A DNA stretch of 64,000 bases, from NCBI GenBank assembly GCA_030737875.1, contig CM060922.1, positions 324,355,956 through 324,419,955 on the forward strand. The letters are read 5' to 3'. The stretch is from Allium sativum (Eukaryota; Streptophyta; Magnoliopsida; Asparagales; Amaryllidaceae). Positions within the stretch are counted from its first letter, which is position 1, and every line of letters starts with the position of its first letter. Under the pieces are notes generated by a model. The model was given only the letters and a program-made list of their open reading frames with translations, had not been told where the DNA came from and made no database searches. Made by a program: the position numbers and the translations under genes. Below, one piece after another: positions 44,604-57,525 of this stretch.

Positions 44604-46594
44604 AAAACACCGAAAAATCCTGGTAATTAGTGAAAGAAATTAGAGGGTGAGGAAAGATAAGATAGAAACTTAGAATAGAAGAAGAAGAAGAACACAACAT
44701 CAGAGTAACACGAATCTCACAGCGGAACGAATAACATATAATATATGTAACATAACTTGAAATATACATCTGTACTTGAATATACATCAATATCAAAGTA
44801 CATCACTTACAACACAGCGGAAATAACTATAGCTATATGATCCTGAAGCCTCCTGCTCCAAGCTCTTCCAGTATATCTGTAAATCCTGACTACTTGACTG
44901 CCCATACAAATTTAGGCACCCAAGAGTTTAGGGAAAACAACAAAGTAAACTCCAGGTCATTCATGGGACTGGTATAAGTAAAACAGTTTAAAAACAGTTC
45001 GAACAAGTACACGATATCTCATAAGACCACGCCGCATAACGGAACGGGTTTTTCCCTTATGAGAATCCAAAATATCTTTATATCAAAAACCTTTTGATAT
45101 TATAATAATGTCTATCAACCACAGTATATATAATCATCTAGCAGAAACGCTTTCATCTCACGTTCTACATATATAGTATACAATCACAACCGCAAGCACG
45201 TATTGGGTAATGGATTTCCAACTATGACAAGGTAGGGAACCACCTTTCGCTAGTGTACCTCTAGAGAGGAATACACTGGGTTCAACAAGAACGTCTTGCA
45301 ACCCGGCCACACATGACCGACCACTCATTTCGCTTGAGTGTATCGAATGTATATCACCAACGGTTGGGATCAACAACCGTTTCCCGAATGGGACAGCATC
45401 AACAATAGATTTTTAGAAATAAATGAAACTCTAGATCAGGTGATTATACACCCTACTTCGGTGCGACCGACTTAGCCATGCTGCCTGCCCGATTTCTGTC
45501 ATTTACCGGTTGATGAGGCTTGAGGTTACGCTTCATCATCCCATCAGATTCACTTCGAATGTCACATCATCAAATACATCTAATCACCGATTGACGTCCT
45601 CAACAATACATTACGTGTTAGCTAAAAGAAGTTTCCTTCTCCGCCTCCACTCTTGGTACGGTTGGAGAAATAAATATACGTGATCGTCTGAAAATACTCA
45701 GTCAGACATCCGTCCATACAAGTCATCCAGGAACAGGATGAACCGAAGGCACTATTCAGTACATCCATCTTAGGTAGTGTTATCTAAGACTTATACAATA
45801 GCCCTTGCACTTTACTCCATCTTCAATTATCTTTGGCATATATGATTCGCAACGCTTATGCCAATACAGAGTGGTTCTTTGGATAATAATCCAACCGGTC
45901 TCTCCATATTAACAACGTTAAAATGGTCAAAACTTCGATAGTCTATGATTTAACTATCGAATAAAAACAAGTGTGCAAACAACGATATTATTTTCCAAAT
46001 GGAAATTATATCGATCAAACATCATTTAACATTTATATCCTTAGTTCATTTTTTCATCTCATGTTTCCCTATATTCAATATTTCTTATTTTCTAAATTTG
46101 GAAAATATATGTTATTACCAATGGAAAACATTTCCATTTATTGTTTTCTTTATTAGAAAACATTTCTGGTTTCTTATTTGGAGAACATTTCCAAAGCTTC
46201 TTCATTGGACTTAGACAGATGTTTAAACAAACCATCGCGATGCCAACTCAAACCATTCCCTTTTACTGCCGAACCTTAACTATTCCCTAGTTAAAAACGA
46301 AGCCAATCAAGTTGGGGTAGAACTACCTCTCAGACCTTAACTGAACAACATTTCTAACTTTGAAATAGACAAAGTTTACTTTATATCCCTTTACTAACTT
46401 CCTTACTTAACCCTCCTTCGAATAGCTATATTCAATTGACTCTTTTCACTTAACTCTATTCGATTAACCCTTATCAACTAACTCTATTGGACTAACACTA
46501 TTGGATTAACTCTATTTGACTAATGCTAATGATTTACTCATTTCACTTAACTCCTTTCGAATAAACTATATTCGATAACTCCTTTTACTTTCTT

Positions 46595-47165
46595 TGAATA
46601 AACCATATTCGATTAACTCGTTTTACTTTCTATTCGAATAACTATATTCGATTAACTCATTTTACTTTCTATTCGAATAACTATATTCGATTAACTCATT
46701 TTACTTTCTATTCGAATAACTATATTCGATTAACTCATTTTACTTTATCTCTAATTGATTAAACTAACATCGATTAACTCCTTTTACTTTAACTCTAATC
46801 GATTAAATTAACATCGATTAGCTCCTTTTACTTTTACTCTAATCGATTAAACTCACATCGATTAGCTCCTTTGCTTTAACTCTAATCGATTAAACTAACA
46901 TCGATTAACTATTTTCTTTAACTCTAATCGATTAAACTAACATCGATTAACTATTTTCTTTAACTCTAATCGATTAAACTAACATCGACTAACTATTTTG
47001 TTTAACTCTAATCGATTAAACTAACATCGATTAACTATTTTCTTTAACTCTAATCGATTAAACTAACATCGATTAACTATTTTCTTTAACTCTAATCGAT
47101 TAAACTAACATCGATTAACTATTTTCTTTAACTCTAATCGATTAAACTAACATCGATTAACTATT
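46595..47165. repeat. Tandem repeats with TTCGAAT and TAATCGATTA palindromes, LTR A
   Basis: Units of about 38 bp (ATTCGATTAACTCATTTTAC and flanks) run from 46595 to about 46770. Roughly nine units of exactly 42 bp follow (checked at 46881, 46923, 46965), each with TAATCGATTA and CATCGATTA. The array recurs at 62590-63145. Confidence 0.85.
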
Positions 47166-48021
47166 CATTGATAAAGATTTACTTTTAGTAACAGTTCTTC
47201 ACTTTACAAATGATTTTCCTTTTATAAAACTCTATTCATTTTAAAAACATTTTTCCCCTTTATTTACTTTCGAAATATTTCCTTTAATAAAATCTGTTGA
47301 TTTTATAAAATCCCTTTATTTCAATATACATTGAAATAATTCTTTTTACATCCCAGTGTCTTTTATGATATTTAAAATATCGAATAACAATGATCAATAT
47401 CATTCCAACACACATAATCCATAACAGATTATATAACACATCATATATCACAATATATGAAAAACAGTAAAATAAATGTTGAGGAATCCAGTTGGATTCC
47501 TCCAACCTGTTTCCCTGGATCACAGATGTTAAACAATATAGATAACATCACTTTCAGTTCCATATGATATATTCTGTTAAACAGAATCAATATAGAAATT
47601 CAACTAACTGACTAGCAGTTCAATCAAACAGTCAACAAACAGTCAATCAGCCAATATCTAACAGTTCTAAAAATACAACATGAAATTATAAACTGTTCAG
47701 AGTTAGTGAGATTTACTCACATTGGCAGTTCATCGTTAAAGAACGATAAACTGTTATTTGGTTTGAATCAAACAATTTATTTCGCCATAAGTTCATACGA
47801 GCCCCAATCCACTTCCAGTCAGTTCCATGGCGTAGCCACCGTCCCTACGATCCCAACGTGACTGATGGTTCGTAAAACTAACACTGTATGAATGAGTTAT
47901 TGCATTTATAAGTTAGTAGACAAATTAAAAATTAAATTTAACTAAATAAAAGTTTAGCGGGCCTTACCCCAAAATAAAACACAAAGGCCCATTCAAAACT
48001 TTCACCGGCCTACCCTTAAAT

Positions 48022-48026
48022 CTTCT
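48022..48026. repeat. Target-site duplication of element B, left copy
   Basis: CTTCT, repeated at 55788-55792. Confidence 0.82.
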
Positions 48027-48858
48027 TGTAACGACCCGGATTTTGCGCGACTTTGGTTATCGATATACGACACATATGGATAACCAAACCATCAAAAAAT
48101 CCTGGTTGTTAATGAAAGAAATTAGAGGGTGAGAATAGATAAGGTAGAAATTTAGAATAGAAGAAGAAGAAGAACATACAACATCATTAGAGTAACACGA
48201 ATCTCACAGCGGAACGAATAAAATATAACATAACTTTTGAAAATACAAAGTTATAACTGTTTATACATACCATTTTCAGAGTACAACATATAACATCACA
48301 GCGGAATAAATAATAACTATCGACTGCTGAAGCCTCCTGCTCCAAGCTCTTCAAGTATACCTGTAAATCCTGACTACTTGACTGCCCGTACAAATTTAGG
48401 CACCCAAGAGTTTAGGGAAAACAAAATAAACTCCGGGTCAGTCATGGGACTGGTATGAGTAAACTCAAATCATTTAAAACAGGTACATGATATCTCATAA
48501 GACCACGCCGTGAATACGGAACGGGTTTTTCCCTTATGAGAATCCAAATAACTTTGTAAAGCAATATCATTCTGATATTATAATAATGTCTAAGTACAAA
48601 TAAATATCAATTTAGCAGAAACGCTTGCATCTCACGTTCTACATATATAGTATTCAATCAAAAACGCAAGCACGTATTGGGTAATGGATTTCCAACTATG
48701 ACAAGGTATGGAACCACCTTCCGATCAGTGTACTCTAGGAACGATACACTGGAGTTCAACAAGAACATCTTGCAACTCAGCCACACATGACCGAGCACTC
48801 ATTTCGCTTGAGTGTATCGAATGTATATCACCAACGGTTGGGATCAGCAACCGTTCCC

Positions 48859-48859
<1 letters not shown>

Positions 48860-48894
<35 letters not shown>
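48860..48894. repeat. (AT)n microsatellite in LTR B
   Basis: About 17 AT units at the point where LTR A reads CCCGAATGGGACAGC (about 45383), so the expansion happened within a conserved block. Confidence 0.93.
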
Positions 48895-48896
<2 letters not shown>

Positions 48897-49924
48897 GACA
48901 GCATTGATAGATTTAAGAAACAAATGAATATTCTCTAGATATGTGATTATACACCCTACTTCGGTGCGACCGACTTAGCCATGCTGCCTGCCTGATTTCT
49001 GTCATTTACCGGATGTGAGGCTAGAAGCTACACTTATCTTTTCACATGCCATATCCTCATTCACTTAGAATGTCACATCGTCATATCCTTTAAATCACAA
49101 ATTGATTTATCCAAAATAACACGGGTATACAGCTAGAGAAACGAATTCCTCCGCCACCAACGTGAATATGTTTGAAGAGATCAACTTACGCGATATATTA
49201 GATATACTCTGTCAGACCTTCGTCCATACAAGTTGTCCTGGGGCTGGACAAACCGAAGGCACTATTCAGTACATCCATCTTAGGCACTGTTATCTAAGAC
49301 TTATACAATAGCCCTTGCACTTTACTCCGTCTTCAATATATTCAGCATACTTGACTCGCAATGCTTATGCCAATACGGAGTGGTTCTTTGGATAATAATC
49401 CAACCGGTCTCTCCATATTAACAACGTTAAAATGGTCAAAACATTGATAGTCTGTGATTTAACTATCAAAGAAAACACGTGTGCAAACAACGATATCATT
49501 CCATATGGAAATTCTATCAATCAATCATCATGCATATATCTCTTTGGTTCATTAATTTACTTATCTCCTGTTTCCCTATATTCAACATTTGCTATTTTCT
49601 AAGTTTAGAAAATATATGTTATTAACACTGGAAAACATTTCCATTTCTTGTTTTCTATATTAGAAAACATTTCTGATTCTTCTTTGGAAAACATTTCCAA
49701 AGCTTCTTCATTTGGTTTTAAACAGATGTTTACATAAAACATCGCTATGCCAACCCAAACACTTTACTAAACCACTTAACCTACTTTTCACTATCAACCT
49801 TACCATTCCTTAGTTAAGAAGGAAGTCAATCAAGTTGGGGTATAATTACCTCTCAAACCTTAACTGGACAACGTTTTAACTTCGAAATGGTCAAAGTTTA
49901 TCTTTTAACTCTTTAACAAACTTC

Positions 49925-51065
49925 TTTACGTCTCTCTCGAATAATCTCTATTCGATAACTCCTCCATTCGAATAACTACATTCGATAACCTTTCTTCGAA
50001 TAAACTATATTCGATTTACCCTATTCAACTAACTCTCATTGATTTAACTCTAATCGATTAACTCTATTGGATTAACTCTATTTGATTTAACTCTAATCGA
50101 TTTATTCTTTTCACTTAACTCCTGTCGAATAAACTATATTCGATAACTCTTCTAACTCTATTCAAATAAACTATATTCGATTTACTACTTTCAAATATCT
50201 AGATTTGATAACTCCTTTCGAATAAATAGATTCGATAACTCCTCTCGAATAACTAGATTCGATAACTTCTTCTCGAATAACCAATATTCGATTATCTTAC
50301 TTCGAATAACTTATATTCGATTATCTCACTTCGAATAACTTATATTCGATAATTCTTCTTGAATGAACTATATTCGATTTCTCTTCTCGAATAAACTATA
50401 TTCGATTACTCTTCTCTTCGAATACACTATATTCGATAACTCTATCCGATCAACTCCTTTTGAATAACTCCAATTAGTTAATTCTAACTCTAACTGGTCA
50501 ACCCTCAATGATTTACTCTAATTAATTAACTCTACTGATTAATTCTAACTGTTTAACTCTAACCGGTCAACCCTAGTTGGTTTACTCCATCGAATAACTA
50601 ATATTCGATTTAACTCCATTCGCTTGAATCTAGATCGCAACGATCACAATGGTTACGCCTGATTCCCTCAGGAAACATCCGACCGCCTTAGGCTATCTGC
50701 AGCCCTGCGAATAACGCTAGCAGTCGTGCTAAATGGCAACTTATCCCGAGTAACTACATTTGACCAACTCTATTTGTTTAACTTTATTCGAATAACAAAT
50801 TCGAATAACTTATTTGTTTCAACTCTTATCGAATAACTAATTCGATTTACTTAAATTGTTTTAACTCTTTTTGGATTACTCTAATTCGAATATCTATATT
50901 CGATTAACTTAACTCGATTATCTTAACTTGGTTATCTTAACTCGATCGGTTTACTTAACTCGATTATCTTAACTTGATTTCTCAACCCGATAATCTTAAC
51001 TCGAATTGATTAACTTAACTCGATTCGATTAACTAATACTTCGAATTTCTAATTCGATTTAACTC
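49925..51065. repeat. Irregular TTCGAATAA / TATTCGAT repeats, LTR B
   Basis: Many short units of about 25-40 bp with TTCGAATAAACTATATTCGA run through here, interrupted at 50635-50745 by a unique GC-richer segment. They correspond in position to the 38/42-bp arrays of LTR A but are less regular. Confidence 0.7.
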
Positions 51066-51469
51066 CTTTTAATAACGTTTATCCCTTTATAAAGATTTAC
51101 TTTTCAGTAACGGTTCTTCACTTTATATATGTTCTTTTCATAACGTTTTCTACTTTAAAAGTGTTGAGTTTACCTTCTATTTAAACTATCGGTGTTAAAA
51201 TAATTTCTATTTCTCTATATAATTTCAGACTTATATATTCCATTTATCGAATGATAAATATTTTCTTTAATTTATAAATATCATTTATAAATTAATCTCC
51301 TTCTTTTATCTGTTAAAACAGATCCTATTTATCTTCCAAACAGGTGTTCCTTTATTTATTCCCTAAAAAAATATTCCTTTATCCTATTTATTTTCTAAAT
51401 AAATATCCCTTATTTCTTATCTTATTCAGTTTCTAATTGAATAATCCTTTATAACTTATTCGATTTCTA

Positions 51470-51890
51470 AGTGAATAACACATTTATAACTTATTCCATT
51501 TCTACATGAATATCTCCTTTTAAATCTCTTATTCAAGTTTCTAAGTCAATAATCCATTTAATAACATCTTATTCAATTCTAAATGAATAAGTCCTTTTAT
51601 AATATCTTATTCAAATTCTAAATGAATAAGTCCTTTTAAATCTCTTATTCAAGTTTCTAAGTGAATAAGTCCTTTTATAATATCTTATTCGATTTTTATT
51701 GAATAAGTCCTTTTAAATCTCTTATTCAAGTTTCTAAGTGAATAAGTCCTTTTATAATATCTTATTCAATTTCTAAATGAATAATCTCTTTTACAATATC
51801 TTATTCAGTCTCTAAGTTAACTTCTCCTTTATAACTTAGTAAATATCTTATTCAATCTCTAATTGAATAACTCACTTTATAAATATCTTA
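51470..51890. repeat. Tandem repeats of about 40 bp, LTR B
   Basis: Around ten degenerate units contain CTTATTCAA, CTAAGTGAATAA and GTCCTTTTA. Confidence 0.78.
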
Positions 51891-54346
51891 TTTATAAAGA
51901 TTTCCTTTTTTAAATAATTCTACTCAACCGTATTTCCTATTTAAAAATATTCCATTTTTAAATATTTCTATTTATAAATATTCTATTCATAAATATTCGA
52001 TTTCCAATAATCTGGTATGTTATGGTGTTTAACATATCAAATTTCAATGTCCAATATCGTCCATACACACACAATCAACAACAGATGATAAATCACATCA
52101 TATATCAAAATATATGAAAATCAATAAAATGATTGTTGAGGAATCTAGTCGGATTCCTCCAACCTGTTTCCCTGCATCCACAGATGTTATACAATAAAAT
52201 CAACATCACTTTCAATTTCATATGATATATTCTGATAAACAGAATCAATACGGAAATTTAACTAACTGACTAGCAGTTCAATCAAACGATCAACACACAG
52301 TCAAACAACCAATATTTAATAGTTCTAAAAATACAACATGAAAATATAAACTGTTCAGAGTTAGTGAGATTTACTCACAGTTGCGCGTTAACCGTTGAAT
52401 AACGGTTTGCGTTCGTTGATTTGAGTCAGACAATTTATTTCGCCATAAATTGTAACTGGCTCGGATTCACTCCCAGTCAGTCTCATTGTGTTGCTCCCGT
52501 CCATACGATCCTGTCGGATCTTGTTTCGCTCAATTCTGATTAAGTATGACCCAGTTATACCCTTTTAAAGTTTGAATACAATTTAAATTAATTAAACTTG
52601 GAATTAATTAAATAATCGGGCCTTCACCTTCTAAATACTCTGGCCCATTTCCCTTACTACCAAGCCCATTCATTTTCCCCTTCTTCCCCCAACTCAACCG
52701 TCGCTCCCAGGAAACGAAATTCAACACATTTGACCGACGGTTGACCCACCTTACCTCCTCCACCGTTCATCGACCAATACCGCCGATGCCACCAATCTCC
52801 TCGCCGTCGAACACCACACCTGGCCAATCACACCTCGTCGAACTCGACGCACCCACTTCCCATCGCAGTCTCACGCAAAACCGACGACTCAGGCAAAAGC
52901 ACCGAACAAAAGTTCCCCCTTTTCTGACCAAAAACCCACAATCCCTTCGAAATCCCATCACGAACTAGAATCTAACCCTGGTTTCCAGAATCGATGCGCA
53001 TACCACCGGATTCGTCGAACCCTAGGCGATTTGAAATAGCCGGCTTCCACTGAATACCATCGAGCGCTACAAAACGTATACCAGAATGAAGAGTGCATCC
53101 TCAGGAACACAACCATATACCCAGAATGATTTATAGATTTTTGTCATGATTGTTTTGATTTTCTTTTGAGGATTCTTTGTTGCGGTTCATTTCAGAATTT
53201 TGGCGGCTGAAGAAATGAGGTTGTGGACTTTTTCCATTAGGTTTAGGAAAAGGATGGTGTACTTATAGCAAGTTAGATATTTTTTTATTTATATTTTAAT
53301 ATTTTATTTTGTCCTTTTATATTTGTTTCGTCTTCTAAAAATCTCTGCGACTACATACGATACCCAAAAATCACGAAACTGGACATGTAGCTAGAGTTCG
53401 ACATTACGGTCCCAACGAAACTGGTTTCGTCGAATTCCGACTCCGTTTGCTCACACAGCGTATTTTTAACTGTCCAGATACTGACTGTTTTACACTCTAA
53501 AAATCCGTACGACCACACAGTGACTCTAAAAATCACGAAACTGGAAATCTAACAACTATTTGACATTGCGGATCCAACAAAATTAGTTTCGTCGAAAACG
53601 GAGGTCGTATGCAAAACTGGCTATTTTTCAAGCGCTGAACAGACCGTTTAAATATATAAATATATTTAAATATAATTAAATAAAATATTAATAAATTAAT
53701 ATTATCGTGTACATATTCGTATACGATATCATCCAGCTCCAGAATATCACATTAGATTTTATAACACGATATTTCAGAATTCCATATTATCCCGATATTC
53801 AATTTATATTGAAAATCGATTTATAACGTAATTAAAGCGTCGCAAATTATAAAGGAATTCCACAGCAACTTTTCTGAAATTTGATTTTGACGTAAATCAA
53901 AATCTACACGACGAAATCCAGATTTTTCTCTTCCACTAGAAAGCTATACTCCACCAGCTCCACACGTTTCTTGTTTCACTGAAATTCGGCTTAAAATGAA
54001 TCCTGTACATTCAGTTGAAGTCTGAATCGCCAAATAGCGAACTGCCGCGTCGTTACGCGCTCGATTTTAATTAAAATATAATTATACGTTCCAACTGACG
54101 TCGATTGAATATATTCGTCAATATAATTCAACTCTAAGCTGAATTACATTTTAGGGATGACCCCGTTCACAGAATATTGTGATTTCCAATATTTTTTATT
54201 ATTTCGACGTTATAATATATTTTATTATATTATAATTATTAATTAAATATTCAATATTATTAAATTCACGTTCTCGATATCGATAAATCGATATTTAATA
54301 ATTAAATAAATTAATTATTCAACAGCTAAAAATGCGGGTCACTACA

Positions 54347-54382
54347 ATCTTCCCCACTTAATAAAATTTCGTCCTCGAAATT
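54347..54382 (-). other. Polypurine tract and hairpin, element B
   Basis: AAGTGGGGAAGATTG on the minus strand abuts the LTR. AATTTCG (54365-54371) and CGAAATT (54376-54382) form a perfect stem, differing from elements 2 and 3 by a paired change. Confidence 0.8.
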
Positions 54383-55702
54383 GCTAAGCTAGAGAAATGC
54401 TACACACCCTACTGACTAGATTCAAACATCTTTTGGTTTACTTATTAACTTCCATCCCAATCGAATCAATCCAATTTCAATTCAATTGATAATTTATTTC
54501 GTCTAACTAAAATTTTCAAAATCATGAAAATTTTCTAACACCTTAAATTTTCGGAAAATTTCGCCATAACCTCCTTTGTACCGGGAGCATCGGGAAAATC
54601 CCCAAACTGCCACACAGGCCTCTCCAATCCAAAAGATAATCAAACAGCCAAGGGGCTTGCCAATTCGGCTCATAAAACTCCAAACTCATATATAAAATAA
54701 ACTTGTACCTTTTTGTCGGGCATATCATTATATCCTTTCCATCTGTTACTAATTCAATATATATCAATATCAATCCAATCAAACTCCTGTCAGTTTGTTC
54801 TCAACCAAATCATTCGCTTATACTTAAGTCAAATTCCATTCAAACTCTAATGTCAAATTTCAAACTCTTAACTCATCAATGAAATTCCATCCCAGATTAT
54901 TTTCCAATCAAATCTGTCTTATTTAACTTAGTTCAAGTTAAATTTAAATTTATTTATTCATTTTCACTATTTTAATCCATTTAACTTCATTAGTTAAATT
55001 TAATTCCAGAATTTAAATCCCTGGGCTTATTTCAAATCAATTTGAAATCATAATACCAATTCAAAACATTTGAATTTCTAAACCACTTGTTTTCTCAAAA
55101 TAATTCAAAAACAAAGCCTTTGGTAGTAATCCGTCACTTACAAACTCGAAAATGAACACCGATGATGCACCATCGGAGTTTATTTTCCAGTGAACAAGTG
55201 AGTTCAATACTATATCACTTTCAGATTGAAAAACAAATTTCAAAATCTCCCAGGAACTTAAAATTTCCTTATTTTAATTCCAAGTCTGATTTAAATTCAG
55301 ATTTACTTCATCTTATTTCATATACTTTACTTATATGATTCTGATTAGTTATTTATAATCATTTCACTTTTATAACCTTACTCGATTATATTACCAATCA
55401 ACACAACCAATATACTATATCAAAATATATTCGGGTAAAATTATTTCTTTTACCCTTCTTTCGAAACATACCATGACGGTTCATCGTATTTGAGTGTTTA
55501 GTAACCCCTATTGATACAGTGGATCAAACAGATCGACCAGAATTCACAAAATACTCATCCAATAAATCTCCACAATATAAAATCATTTTATATTAAATAA
55601 CATATACGTTCACTCGTATATATACACTCAACTCAATCTAGGATATTACTAACCCTATCTCTACCGAGTCACGCCATAGAGCCAAGGTAATTCTTAACTT
55701 AA
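54383..55702 (-). mobile_element. Internal region of element B
   Basis: This is AT-rich and similar to element A interior at both ends. A coding-like relic on the minus strand (54535-54666) reads DAPGTKEVMAKFSENLRC before a stop and has an in-frame TGA upstream. The block near 55630-55700 (CTAACCCTATCTCTACCGAG) is the conserved PBS-proximal segment. No retroviral domain. Confidence 0.65.
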
Positions 55703-55714
55703 GCTCTGATACCA
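55703..55714 (-). other. Primer-binding site of element B
   Basis: TGGTATCAGAGC, perfect, two bases inside the 71-bp LTR. Confidence 0.9.
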
Positions 55715-55716
55715 AC

Positions 55717-55787
55717 TGTAACGACCGGGATTTTTCGATGGTTTGGTTATCGATATGTGTCGTATATCGATAACCAAGGTCGTTACA
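55717..55787 (-). repeat. 71-bp residual 5' LTR of element B
   Basis: It has termini TGTAACGACC and GGTCGTTACA (perfect 10-bp inverted repeat) and a perfect 12-bp hairpin GGTTATCGATAT/ATATCGATAACC at 55745-55775. It lacks about 6.2 kb present in the other LTR. The TSD follows directly. Confidence 0.82.
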
Positions 55788-55792
55788 CTTCT
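55788..55792. repeat. Target-site duplication of element B, right copy
   Basis: CTTCT, identical to 48022-48026. Confidence 0.82.
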
Positions 55793-57525
55793 TCCACAAA
55801 CGATACCTGCTCCAGACAAAATCAACCGAACACCGTTCTCCTATTTTAAACACCAACCGTACCTCCATAACAGCCGAAGCACCATCTCAAATCCTTTTCC
55901 ACAAACAAATTTACATTCGCACCCTCTCTTCTATCATCTCAATGCAAACCCACCATCCATATGCTGTCCACGCCTATCCCCTTTCACATCCATCCATCCT
56001 TCCCGCGACTTGAAAGCCCATCCACACCCTCACAAATGAAAACATGCTTCAGCACTCCCTTTCTCCACTAAGAAAAACACGCACAGCTTTTAACTCCTCC
56101 TTCTCCTTTCTATATTTCTCAAACTCCCCTACAAACCCGCCTGCCTCCTTTCACGTTTAAATGGTAGAAGACTTTACAACTTTGGCCTCTTCTCTTCCAC
56201 AAACACTTCTCCGAACGTGAATTGCATGTCTCCACTAATATCAAAACCGCACTCTTGCTTCTCATTTACTACTGCTCACGAAAACCACCCAGATCCTCCC
56301 TCACTGAAATCTCCTTCTACTCCTACTCCATGCAACATAATGGACAACCGCTCCTGCTACTCCCCTCTTTAAACTTCCGCCTGTACAAAAAAGCTGCACC
56401 CAAAACCACCATATACTCCAGTACACAATGCACATGTTCCCCTGATCCGCTTCGAATGGCTCCAGACTTCGCACCCATGTTGCTGCGTCTTCCAGTCCAA
56501 TATTCTTCACCCTTTTCCGCACCTTAACATGCATGCGAGCTCCTTCATTTTCTGAACTGAACAAAGAGGAGTGCAGTGTGTACTATATATAGTTTAAAAA
56601 TGAAGACGTGGTCCTTGCGACTTCAATCATGGTTTTGTGGTTAAGGGAAGAATGCACGTGGTCGTTCTTTGATCACGGAAAATGAATGGTTATGAATTAT
56701 ACACACTTCAAACTAAATTAAATATTCCATTTTATTTACCAATCGTTACGGACAGAGATAAACACACCATCGTGACGAGCGAGGTTTCCCGACTCCAGAA
56801 ATATAATAATACCGGTAGGTTGGCTTATTCTGTGAAACCCCGAAATGTCGATTACAGGGTGCAAAATACTTCAAATAAAAAGTTGCTTATTTAATTAATT
56901 AAAAATTACAGTAAAATTCTAAAAATTAAATTATACCTACGTCTCAAAAGAACCTTGTCTAAATTCAAACCCGATATTCAAATATGTTGAAAACCCTTTT
57001 ATAACGTAAATAAAGCATTACTAATTATAAAGGAATTCCACGGCGACTTTTCTAAAATTTGATTTGGACATAAATCAAAATCTATACGACGAAATCTCGA
57101 TTTTTCTCTTCCGCTTGAACAACATACTCCACCAGCTCCTAACGTTTCTTGTTTCACAGAAATCCGGTTTAAAACGAATCCTGTACATTCAGTTGAAGTT
57201 CAAATCGCCAAATTACGAACTACAGCGCCATTTCAAGCTCGATTTTAATTATATTATAACTCTATGTTCAAACTGTCGTTTATATAATATATTCATTATT
57301 CAAATTCAATTCCAAGCTGAATTAAATATCACAGATGATCCAGTTCACAACATATCGCCATTTCAGCCAATTCTGATTATTTCAGAATTAAATATATTAT
57401 TTAATTTATTATTTTTAATTAAATATTCACTATTATTTTATTCCACGACCATTATATTCTCTAAACCACCATTTCAATAATTAAATAAATAAATTATAAT
57501 ACCTCTGCCAATGCGGGTCATTACA
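55793..57525 (-). repeat. 3' LTR of element A, piece 2 (U3)
   Basis: LTR A resumes here. A pyrimidine-rich stretch (55800-56540) is followed by AT-rich U3. The last 500 bases match 53800-54346 of LTR B (AAAGGAATTCCAC, CTCCACCAGCTCC, CCTGTACATTCAGTTG). It ends GGGTCATTACA next to the PPT. Open frames on the plus strand here are not conserved in LTR B. Confidence 0.82.
56583..56592 (-). promoter_or_regulatory. TATA-like box, LTR A
   Basis: CTATATATAG, about 930 bp into U3, and the best TATA candidate I see in this LTR. LTR B has CTATAAG at a comparable place. Confidence 0.4.

Larger units (their letters stand above)
44545..48026 (-). repeat. 3' LTR of element A, piece 1
   Basis: It starts TGTAATGACACGG. 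In order it holds the terminal hairpin (44573-44603), a run of AGAAGAAGAAGA (44682), a degenerate version of the CAGTC-N4-GACTG hairpin near 44955, an 8-bp hairpin AACGGTTG/CAACCGTT (45359-45381) and a 42-bp repeat array, ending near GGCCCATTC. Element B inserts after CTTCT at 48026. Confidence 0.88.
48027..54346 (-). repeat. 3' LTR of element B (6.3 kb)
   Basis: It starts TGTAACGACCCGG and ends GGGTCACTACA. The same order of blocks as LTR A is present: terminal hairpin, CAGTC-ATGG-GACTG (48439-48452), AACGGTTG/CAACCGTT near 48833, then an (AT)n expansion, long AT-rich arrays, a GC-rich stretch (52650-53010) and a duplicated U3 segment (53345-53645). A TATA-like CTATAAG lies at 53262-53268 (minus). 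Confidence 0.85.
48027..55787 (-). mobile_element. Element B: LARD-like element with one full and one 71-bp LTR
   Basis: It is inserted in LTR A with TSD CTTCT. The left LTR is 6320 bp, the interior 1.37 kb, with PPT and perfect Met-type PBS. The right LTR consists of only 71 bp, yet it starts TGTAACGACC, ends GGTCGTTACA and is followed directly by the TSD. LTR A resumes after it in register with its sister LTR. The boundaries are therefore firm despite the asymmetry. No coding domains. Confidence 0.85.

Noticed and set aside
46595..47165. Regular 38/42-bp periodic array, superficially CRISPR-like
   Set aside because: The units are contiguous, with no variable spacers between constant repeats, and the array is inside a plant LTR.
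52741..53110. GC-richer stretch in LTR B that could be a captured host gene
   Set aside because: The plus frame is only 75 codons, no domain is recognised, and LTR C has a similar stretch at the same place, so it is LTR sequence.
56222..56527. 101-codon plus-strand frame with a Leu/Pro-rich product
   Set aside because: It lies in a pyrimidine-rich part of LTR A that gives chance open frames, with no recognisable domain.
57064..57480. 138-codon plus-strand frame at the U3 end of LTR A
   Set aside because: It is AT-rich LTR sequence, and the matching part of LTR B is not open in this frame.
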